From positions 7,089,637 to 7,153,636 of the forward strand of contig NW_020653945.1 of the NCBI RefSeq assembly GCF_003589595.1: DNA of 64,000 bases. Direction: 5' to 3'. The first letter of the stretch is position 1, and every line of letters begins with the position of its first letter. The DNA comes from Hyposmocoma kahamanoa. Lineage: Eukaryota; Arthropoda; Insecta; Lepidoptera; Cosmopterigidae. The notes below the pieces were generated by a model. That model made no database searches. It was not told where the DNA came from and was given only the letters and a program-made list of their open reading frames with translations. Both the position numbers and the translations under genes were made by a program. This document shows, one piece after another, positions 29,301 through 41,300 of this stretch.

Positions 29301-32300
29301 CCCGTACCCTATTGGTAAGTGGGAGAGAGAGCGCAATACCACTTTCCCGGTTGGATAATATATGGCCGAATCTGCAGCGATATTTTTTTTATTAATATTG
29401 GTACAAAGGTCGAACAAACACAAAGAATTATCCTTCGATCCGACTGGACTCGAACGGTGTCTGTTGCTCCAACTGGCTACTAGTCTTAATAATGGTACCC
29501 TAAATAGCATCCCAAACAACCATGGACCCAGTCGTGGCACTGCATCCACTAATTGCAAATAAGTATTCGACAATTACAATTTTTTCTCATATAAATTATT
29601 AAGTTTTTAAGTCATTATCTCAATTAAGTAAAGTGATTTTTTTAAGCAACAAAGTAATTAATTGTACTTTAATTCAATAAATACTTAATGAAGCTTCACC
29701 ATATTTATAACAAAGTGATTAATGCTACTTACTATATATATTTATTTTAATTTTAATTTTTTTTCTTTCTTTTTTTGGAAGTTTTACTGTAGAATGACGA
29801 TCGCAAACGTATTTAGTTGTCCTTAGTTAATTACGATAACCATAAGTTCTAAACATACCTCCCCATCTCTCGTCAGCGCTAAGCTGAACTGTGCGCCACA
29901 TTCTACTTGAATAACACCAAGAGTGTTTAATCTCTCTATGTTCATAGGTACTGCGCAACCATCGGAACCTCCACGACCTACGAAAACAAATTAGTTAATA
30001 GTTCGTTTCAATCCATTATACAGAAAAGAGTTAGCTACTTTATGGTAGGTTTAGTAATGGCTAGTTATACTGCCAACTACAAATCAATTAATTAATTGAA
30101 TTTATCAGTTGGAATCAGAGTTCTATTTGCGATTTCACTGCTAATTACGTACGTTACATACGTAGGATTAGTGTATAGTTCCTTGTTCCAGTTATTGAGT
30201 GATTGCTTTAGAATTTTAACCAACCCGGTTTGTTTACTTTTAATGTATAATGGATTGAAACAGACTACAATTTGATTCTGAAAGTAGACAACGTAGTACA
30301 TTTTTAAAGTAGGTAAAGTAGCGACAATGTTGGGATTCTTACCCAATTTTCCAAAGTCACCGTCTCCCCAAGAGAAAACTTTACCACAAGCTGTGAGAGC
30401 TAACGTCTGTGCGTCACGTGACCCACACGCGACTTGCACCACCCGAAAACCAGCTAGCGCTTCCACCTAAAGACAACAAAACATATCACCATTTTTGTAT
30501 CCGAGTTATAGATATAATTTTCTTATCAGTTCTAACATAAAAACATGAAAAACCTTATTTTCCTGCTAACTTTGCTTTCGTGGTCAGGACAACACAAAAT
30601 TTAAATTTGCGTACCATTAAGAAAACGTACAAATATTTCGAGTTCGTCTTTATTTAAAGACAAAAAGGAACATTATAATTCGATTAAGTTTAGTACTGCT
30701 TAACGACAAAAATAGGTAAGATGGCAGTACCTCACTGGACGAAGTCTTTCTCAAGGAACGCTACTGCTACTAAATACCACTATGTAGTTATGTAAAAATA
30801 GGCAGCTATATAAATACCATTGTGACAGCCACAAAAGCAAATATTTCAGGGGTGTAGATACTCTTTTCTACATACTTGCTGGTCAATTAAAAAGAAACCA
30901 TTACTATCAAACCAGAAATAGAACAAAACATTCGATTTATCTTGCAAAACTTTTCACAAGCATCTTACCATTTTGGGTAATAGCTGCGTCATATCATCAC
31001 CATGTCCCAATCTCCCATACTCGCCCAAACCCCACGTGTAAAGATGTCCTCTTGCAGTGACGCATGCGCTATGTGCCGATCCACAAGTGATACCGACAAC
31101 TCGCTCGCTCGATAGAGCTTCTATCGGCCGAGGTACTTCCAGTGTTATACGGTTGCCGTGGCCTAGTTTACCGTCTTCACCTTCGCCCCAAGAGTATACC
31201 TGGAATAGTACATTATTGCAGACGTCAGGAAATAAAGGTTTGTCGGGCGAGAATGGTCAGGAAACCCCCGTTCCCGCCGAGGTGTATATAGCGCTTTTCT
31301 CAAACAATGCGAGAAAATTATAAAAGATTAAAGAATAAACAAGAATGTATAATAGAAAAATGTAATCATAAATTTTAATGTATTTTTGTTTGCTCTTGGC
31401 CGGAAACAAGTTTTAAATTAGACTGAGTACAGTATATTGTTGTATTTTCGCTCATCTTAGTAGAACTCACTTTCGCGAAGAAAACATAAAAAATACAAAA
31501 AAATAGAAACAATAAACAAGGAATGTAAAGTAAATGAAAGTATTTTCGTTTACTTTACCGCTTCGGTTTAAAGCATGTGGTGCAGGTATGTTTGTGCAAC
31601 ATAATCAAACGCAAAACAAAAAAGTACCTCAGAAAGTTTTTTTATATTCGCGCCATTACGGACACTGATGTATATGAATGAGCAGTTGGCTGTATGACAG
31701 TTTTTCAGTAGTCTGTCTACATAGCTCTTTGTTAGTAGACATATTTAGTTTGAAAGCAGAGGGCAGAAATGGATTTACATACTTATTTTGACGGCAAAGG
31801 ATTGCGCAGTCCATAAATTACAAACTTTGTGGGTTCTATTTTTGAAAGTAATGCAGACATTTCCGAACAATGTTTGAGAAAATATATTTTAGTGTCAATA
31901 CTGTAAATATATTGGTATAAATTACAGCAGTATACTGAAATCATAATTAAATCACTGGAAATATTTTAATATACACTTACTTTTCCGTCAGCAGTAAGAG
32001 CTAGCGCATGTTTTCCACCTGAATGTACGGCGACGCGGCGAATCAATACGTGAGAGAGATAAGGGTTTGCTCGGGGCGTAGAAACATTATTACTGTGTCC
32101 AAGACCTAAGCGACCGTTCGTGCCTTCGCCACAGGCGTATAGCTGTAAATACAACGCCAAGTCAGGAATGTGCAGTAAGCAGACAAAGTATAAACAACCT
32201 TCTAAATAGATTTTCAGGTTATATACTTTCGTGTTGCATTGTACTAACATTTGAAACGGGATTAAATGCGTAAACCTACCCGAGAGTCAGCCCGTGACCA

Positions 32301-35300
32301 TGGCCAGTGTAACCTGGCCGAAACGTCGGGAATAATAATAATAATAATAAACACTAGGTAGGTGTGAAAAATACCTATTCGTATGTAAACACGTTTATTC
32401 CCGTTTCCAAATGTTATATTTACAGGTTGTTACAATTCAGATAATGATAAGAAAATCTCGATCTTATGCTACTTAAGGCTATTATTTTTACAATTTAGAT
32501 TTTTTTATTTTACGATAGCTAATGACAGGATGGATGAACAATAGTGCGCCCGTGGGAAGCGATTCGCCTGTCTATAACAGGTGCAGTGTCGCTTGAGCTT
32601 TGAATAGCAAAAATCTGAGGGGCACTGGTACTGCGTCAGTCGCCATGAGACATAAATACCCTTCTAAACCGGAACGCGATAATGTGCACATTACTGCTTG
32701 GATGAACTCTTTCACAAGGAGCTCCGCTGCATTTAGGAAAATGTTGCCGCGGTTAGTTTGATATGGAGGTAAGTTGAAATCCTGTATGAACTAATTACAA
32801 AAAAAACTCTTTATACATGGGATGGTACCTTGCCGTCATGTGAAACGATAAACAAAGTCTTCGAGCCGCCAGCAATATGTACTGGCCTCAAAGCGCTCAA
32901 TGTAGGTGAGAACACTGGAACTTTAACTTTGGATCCCTTGACACCGCCAAGCTGATCTTTATCGTTTAGTCCCCATACGTATACCTGCAAAAAGTACTTC
33001 CGTGAACGTCATGTAATGGGAAAATTACTTACAATTGGTTTTAATACTTTCGATCAGTTTACCTTCGGGCAATCATTAGGCAACGAAGGCGGGTTGTTAT
33101 CAACCGATATTGCACCCGTAGGATTATCTTTTTCCATCCAGTCTTCTGCCACGAAGTTCATACTCTGAAAACAATTAATATGTTACAAACTCAAAACCAA
33201 CACGCATGAAATAATATCGAAAAAACACACTCATGCCGTGTTAAAATATCTGTAACTATAGTCAATTTAAATAGGGATGAGTTCTGTGACACTTCTAATG
33301 TTTACGTTGCACGCATACGATTTATAACTAATCTGTCAACCAGGTTACAAAAATAAATAGTAAATTTGTTATAATGTATCAAAATCAAACAATATTTGTT
33401 GTAGACGTAATTTTAAGTAAAAATTGTGGTATATTATGTAAATAGAAAATGAAATATGTAATAAATATAAAAATAAAATATCCCAACTGCTTGATGCGTA
33501 AAACGGATTATTAATCCACAGAGATTTACACCATGGAATCGATAAATCGAATCGGTTCTTGCATAACTCGCGTCAATACGAGGCATTTACATAGCTTGTT
33601 AGCGGGTTTTATTTTGTTTTTAGCTTTGCGTGATCTTTTTGGAGTAATTGTTCAAATTCCGTTTCGTTGCTGTTAATTTTGTGCCTTTTTGTTGACTTTT
33701 TGTTTGGTTGTGTAGTGTTTAGGGACAGACCCAACATAAATTACCCTAATTACTTAATGTGTAAAACGAAATATTTATACGTAGATTTTACACTATTACT
33801 TTGTTCATTAGTTCTTCTTAAATTATTTTCTGTAAATCGATTTTCTCTTCGTTACAAATTATCTCGATAAGATATTTAAATCGATTTTTTTTCATGCGAT
33901 TGTACATCACTACATCTCTAGAAACTTCAAATTTCAACCGTCACTGGAATCATCCCCATTGAAATGGACTATAGTGATAATTATTAAGTGAATAGTCGCG
34001 ACTCTTAAAAATCTATATTACTTACATAAAACTATACACATACGTCAAAGGTGTCTAGTCTGTCTTTTTTGAAGACGGAGTAAAATGACATTTGTAGGGT
34101 TGTTGATTAGCTAAGTAGTTGTTGTCCATAGTTTTATCGATAGATTGTGAAAGATATTTTTTATGCCAAAAATGACTAAATTGTGAATGTTATGACGTTT
34201 TAATGAAAACTAATTGCGTTATTTCCTTCTTTATTCTTATTCTGACAGTTGGGCTACAAGTATCGAGATAAATTTTTATTCATATACATTTTAACCAGAA
34301 TAGATAGATTTGATTGTCTATGAATTCACATTAAGAACTATAAAACATGTCCCCTCTTTTTTCATAAATATAGTTCTAAATACAGTTTATGTATGTATGA
34401 ATATCGAGGATTATTCAATTGAAACAAGTTCGGCTATTTATTGCATACGCGTGATCAAAAATCAGTCAATAGTCGATAGAATATCTATCGACTGCAATCA
34501 CTAGCTGCTCGCAAGCGGGTAACACTTTTGCTCAATGAACTTGTCATTTTACTCCGTCATCAAAAAAGACAGAATATCTACAGATAGACTATAGGAATCG
34601 ACCACATTCTTGCCTATAACTGAAAATCAGGTTTTTTAATTTTTTTTAAACCGATGCTTTTTTTATTCAAATTTGTATTTGAATATGAAATATAACCAAA
34701 AAAAATCTATAGGCGTAAAAATTTTTTTATTAAAAACCGTGGTTTTCAGTAACTAGCAAAAACTTGCTTGATCCCAAGACACTTTTGATGTGTGTACATA
34801 TGCAAATACGTCTTTGAAAACCATAAACAATTCGAGTGATTGTGAACTTACTTGCAGAACTTCCGTGTAAAGCGGATTTGGCCTGAAGCCTGTGATGTAG
34901 AGTCCGTGTACACGACAGTCAGCGTTTACATTGCGGTTCTGTTTTATTCCGATCTCAATGCATGGGTAATACTGAAACCGGTAAATAGTTTCAACAAACA
35001 TTACATTGAATTTTACTCTACCTCAACAATTTAAACATTGTAACATGTAAACATTGTAACGGTTCTACAAAATGGTTTTCCACTACGCAATATTGCGGAG
35101 TTTTTAAAACTGTATTAAGTAAGTAAATTCTTTATTCCCTCCGCAATTTGCAACAGTAGAGGGTGACAAATTAGTGGTTTATACAGGACAATTTGTAGAG
35201 GCTCCATCCTAAACTAATGTACTCTGTATTTTAGGTTACCAGGGCTCCAGCCCCATAAGATCTTATACTGATTACCTGAATATTTCTGTTAAAAGTCGCC

Positions 35301-38300
35301 TTCACAAATATCTCAAACGAGGCGATTGCGCGTCAATATCTGTGAGGATGATGTACTTAAAAACTAAGCATGTTACCTGTTTACAGTCAGCCAAAAGCTG
35401 TATTTGGGCCGGAGGTCGGTCTCTGGGGGCAGTGGCACAAGGCACCGCGGCCAACGGCGCGAGTGCACATTCGTCGAAACTCGCTCCACCACGTACAGAT
35501 AGTGCAGCCGGACCATGAGCGCCGCCTGGCACCCCTAAACCTAGGCGGCGTATGCGTACGCCGTAGCGCATCTCTACGCGGATCCAGTGCTGTAGCAAAT
35601 AATAAAATTGGTTGTCGTGTAGACTTGCCAATGTGTGCACATTCACTTGCGTAATTATAACTCCACTATCGTCTCCGATTTGTCTTTTTATTTTAATAAA
35701 AAATTATTTATCTTAATAAAATATTTAATTTTCCATCTGTTTATGTAAAAACCCCATTCATCATCATATCAGCCGGAAGCCGTCCACTGCTGAACATAGC
35801 CCCCCCCCAAGATTTCCAGACTAGTCGATCGGACTAGTAATAAACTCCATTAATGTCGACAATTTGGAATAATGAAATCGTTGGTTTAAAAAATAATTAC
35901 TTAATGCCTTACTCACATTGACGAGTTTAACGTTAGACGTTGACAGATATAACCCACAAATCTATAAAGTGCACATATTTTGTAATTGACATATTATAGA
36001 AATAAGTTAAATGTTGACAAAATTGTCAAAAACAATAAATCAAAAGTGTACAAACAAATGAAAAGAAACATTACCATTTAAACCATTTATTCACCACACA
36101 AAACGTTAAACGTAACTTATTCAAGGACATTTTTTTTAACATTTAACTGCGTCCATGGCCGAACGGTTACCCTACTGGACTGCCACGCAGAGGTGCCGGG
36201 TTCGATCCCAGGGCCGGGAGAAATATTTGTATGGCCTACATTTAATTCTCTCGTGAGTTTGGGTATGACTTGTCTATGTGTCCATGGCACCCGCGATACA
36301 GGGTTTCCCTAGTACGGGGCTATGAGTATGTGTGCGTTATACACAAAAATTACAACAATTACAATATACAACAACAACAATTATTGTGTGGCAAGGGGGC
36401 AAGTTCAGCGCTCACTGTGTAAAGCATAAACGCATACACAGCACGATTTTCAACTGCCCGCTACCCGCTAATTTACGGTGACTGTTACATAATGAAAGAC
36501 ATTAAAACACGAGAGAGGGTTTATGAAACGAGCCGACAAGCCAGTTTCATAAAAACACCACACAAGTGTTGTAATGTCTAATTATGTACAGTTACATACA
36601 CTGCTTTATCTATACACATATTATAAGCTCTTTGTGACGTGTTCAGGAACCGCATGTTACGACTGGCGAAATGGCGGCAAATAAAAACTTTTCTCACGCA
36701 TATCACACAACCGTAGTTTTTATTTTTAATTCGTAGACAAACTAGAATCGGCCCCAACTATCATATTATCGTTCCATATTAAGTAACGCGTGAAATTGTC
36801 AAAATTGTTTACTATTGACATTTCAATTCGAATAAAAATTCATCTCGACTGATATTAGAATTGAGGTCCAATCAAATTGTTGTTTTTCAGAGATGTTCGA
36901 AATTTGAATGTAATAATAACATCGAATTAGATGTTATTATGAAGCATCGAGTTTAGAACCAGATACTCGATGTTATGAAGCAATAATAATATTTTCATAG
37001 ATACGAAATTTGTTCTAACAAAACAGTTTACCTTTATGCTGATAGTAATTTGCGATTTTTGAACACATTATAGAGAGTTTATCATATGAGTGTAGATAAA
37101 CAATTTAATCGCACATTAGGTCAATTTTCAATAAATGTTCGGTTTTCGAACACGTACTTACAGATTTTAGAAAACGTCAAACTACATCAAATCTAATATT
37201 TCCTAGTTCATAGCTAGAGTGGTGAAGGTGCCATGGTTTCTGCGTTCCGAAATTAAATCGTCTTCGAGCTTTATCATTGGAAGACATTTATCTCGTTTTA
37301 ATGGGTGCTTACGACAAGTTCTATTTACTGGAAAGACTCGAGTTTCTGAGTTGGTTTATCATGGTTACTATCTGCGTTATTCATTATGTCACTATTACTA
37401 TAAAAGTTAATTTCGAACAACACTTACCTGTCCAGTGCCACTGGAGCTCTGCCAGTAAGTGTGAGGCTGCGAGTCCAAGAGCCGTCTCGCGCCTGCACCA
37501 GGTCGACATGACGACACGCGAACCGCTCGAATGGCTCCGCGCCAGCCGACTGTGCTACCACCTGCACTCTCACCCCATTCCGCTGTGAAATGAAACTTTT
37601 GTTTTATACGTGTGGCGCACTATAAGTTTCCGGAACGAATAAGAAAAAAATACTATAAATGGTCAGAAATGAATTCATTGTTTCTCAAAATATTCTCTGT
37701 TAGCGTTAATGCACTTTATCAAACGAATGAACCAATTTTGAAAACATTTATGCCACTCCTCCGTGATAATCTCTGAAACATATTTTTCGTACTCTTCGAC
37801 AGCCTCTTCAAGTGATGAAAATCGTTAACCGCGTAACTGGTTCTTAATTTGTCGAAATAAATAAAAGTCACAAGGTGCCAGGTCAGGACTGTACGCGAGA
37901 TGGCTCATAAGGTCAAAGTTGTTCACCTTCAAAAATTCATATTTGCCGTGTGAGAACTGGCATTATCGTGGTGCAAGATGATACGGCGTTTATGGTTGCT
38001 TTTACAGAGTTTGTCAATAGCTTCCGGCGAGCAAATAGTCGTGTACCAATCACTATTCACGGTACAACGATTCTCCAAAGCAACAGTAGCCACGTGTCCA
38101 GTTTTATTAAAAAAAGAAGCAATCATCCGCTTAGAGGCACTTTGCATGCGCGCCACTTTGGTTGGTCGTAGAAAATCATACTACGAACATTTTCACAGTT
38201 AAATCCATGGTGATGTAGACAACTAATTTGTAAAATGACGCCACGATGTAAATACAAGTGGCAGTCAGATGAAACAAACTGTATTCTACAGCCAAAGAGT

Positions 38301-41300
38301 TCCATTTTCAATTGTTGTAATTACTTTTTAAATATTAGAATAGAATAGAATTATTTATTTCGGACCATGATCCATAATAATTTAGTAATACAGTAAATTT
38401 TTCTTACGTGCTATGGTTAGTACAATACAAAATTACTTAATTTTAGTGAAAAGAAGTGAAAGTCTAGACCGCTACCCTACGCATGTGTAGTTGCACACAA
38501 TGTAGTTGGTCGGTTCCAGTTCCGGAAACTTATAGTGCGCCCTGTGTATAAGTTTTTAAAGATCTACTGATAATGTATTAAAGAAAAGAAGTTTAAAATT
38601 GATGACGCAAGCTTTAATATACAGTGTTATTTTTAACGAGACAGTATGGGGAAATCGGAAAGCATACAAGATACAAGCAAACTGTCTTAGGAACCATTAA
38701 GTCTTTTTTGTGAAAATAATTTTGGCGTAGTGAATTTTTTTTAATTTTTTTTTTAAATCAGGACAGCAGAAATTGATTAAATTTAATAAAATTATTTTTC
38801 ATACGTTCGAAATACCACAGAAGTAGTTATAAAGGTACATACTACAAAACTTACATTGATCAGTAACAAGTTCCATCTCACTGACTTGCCCAGTCCATCC
38901 GGGTTGTTGGGGAAAATCGACTGTCAAGTCACGCCCGTTACTTGATATTGCTGTAAGAAATTTAAATTTCAATACGATGTGTACATAATAGACAATTGGA
39001 CAATAATAAAAAAATCAAAATTTTATGTTAGAGAATGTTTGTATAATAAAAACGATCACTCAATAATAATTATAATAAATAATAATTATTTGTATTTGTA
39101 ATGAATAAATAAAGTGTGAAAATTCTAATAGTTATAATTACGTAGTAAAGCCAAGAAACTTCACCGTATTCACGATACTCGTACTATCTTGTATTTTTCT
39201 CCGCGTTTTTCACTTTACGTAAAATTCTCACAAATGGCAAGTGCACGTCGTCTAGTTTATTTACCTACCAATGGCGGCCCGTGTTCTGAGCCGACATGTA
39301 GTGCCGTATTTGCGGTATTTTTTATATTCTTACATTTAATTTTAGCTTTAGGGACTTAAAAGCCAAAATAATATTTTTCTTGGTTCTATACACCCATTAT
39401 GGTTCATTTTAAATACTTTCAGTAGTCCGACTCCCTATAATACGATATTACTGAGTGTATAAAACAAAACTCTACAAAAGAAAGCTGAGGGCAATAAGAG
39501 TAGCAATTATGGGAAATCTGACTAAAGAATGCGTCACAAATTTTCCACTCGATGGAAATATCGGGATTACGTTACCAGTAACTGTTCCCACACTAGTGTG
39601 ATCAATGCAGCCCCATTTATATCTTGGTTGTGTGACTGCTGCCCTAACACGCACTCTGTCACCCGAAGCGAATGGAGGACCACCAGATACCACTTCTGCA
39701 TGTACTGCCCTTACTCCGGCTACGCGGCCTAATCCCCGCCATTCCACCTGATTGAATAGTAAAAATTTCAACAATAACAGAGTTCAATGTAGAGCTTCAA
39801 ATCAATATAATAGCTGCAGTAAAATATTATCTATTACTTACATGTAGGAAAACATTTTGTTTAATATCCCTTTCCACTTTTTGCACTTGACCTACGTCAC
39901 CTAACGCGACCTGAAACACAGAAATTTATCAATATCTGCAAAAACAAACATAGCAACTTTTGTAGTATTGTATACCTACGCCTTCATAAGCCTTGCAGCA
40001 TCGTACAGTCATTCCTGTAGTAATGATATCGGAAAGATACTGTGCGTATTCGTCTTCGGAGGCGAAACAACTGCGCCACCGGTAAGGCGGTTGTTTCTTT
40101 TCTGGTTTGAGTAAATGAGGTTTTATTTCAAATACTGTGTCATCCATTCCTTGTTGAGGCAACTCTAGTAAGTACGCTACGAGAGCTTCTACAGAGGGTA
40201 AACTCGTTCCACCTAAAATTTTAAAATTCTTATATACACACAGATAAACAACTATACATCGACAACCATAAGCCTGCTCTTTGTGGTCTGTCAAAAGTAA
40301 CCACGGGACGCTCTTAAGCATCGAGTATATAACCAGAAATAAAGACGAAATAAGGGTAATACATTCCTGGTAACTCATCAGTAATACATCACTTATAAAT
40401 ATCAACTCTCGTTTGCAGTGAAATATTAAGCGCCAACAACTGACCTGTGTGTACGTCTCCGTATATTGCAAAAACTATTCTGTATTTATTGTAATAAAGA
40501 TAATATCTCTAACAATGGCGTGCTTTTGTATTCGGTGGTGTGGGAAAAACAGCAAAACATCTAATTACAAAACAAACGGAATCACATTTCATCGGTAATT
40601 AAATATGTAATTTTTTCAATTTTCGTCCATTATAGCATAGCTCAAGTTAAACTGGTCGATTTGAAGTGAAACAATTGACGACACTCATCAATCGCTTCAA
40701 ATCATTTGTGCGTCTTGCGTCCACCTAATGCATACTATTCATTAAGCACGCATTACTAGTGTTGCACTGAAAAAATCATATTATGTATCGATATTTGCAA
40801 GTATAATTATTACTGTATAATGATTTATTTAAACAATCGGTAAAGCAAAAAATTTACATCTAACGTCGACGTACATAGTTAAGTATTGAGCCATGAGCAT
40901 AATGTATCGAATTTATAAGTATGTCAGATTATGTACAAGAAACACTAATTATTATATAATAGATTGTAGAATTATAGATATGATTTCGCAGATGATAGAG
41001 TTTCTGGAGAATAGTTCATTTTTATTGCTCAGGAAAATTGTTTTTGTTTGAGAGTACATTTATGTATTATGCAATCTTCGTAAAGCTATTCAATTAATTC
41101 TTAAAACTCTAATAGTGTAGTTGCGATGCCAAATTAATTAAACAAGTACCTGTATATTTAGGTATCTAGTTTGTGCATATTAAATGTCGTTTGATTTTTA
41201 AACGGTTGTTTAATTAAACATGACAGTTTTTCCCTTATCCCTCGCCTGGCTCAAATTTATTTTAATTATTTTTATTTCTACTTCATTGCATAATAATTAT

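Noticed and set aside
37219..37588. Plus ORFs near the first DOC exon
   Set aside because: They are antisense to exon 37428-37582; the minus frame with [10 protein letters not shown] is the real one.
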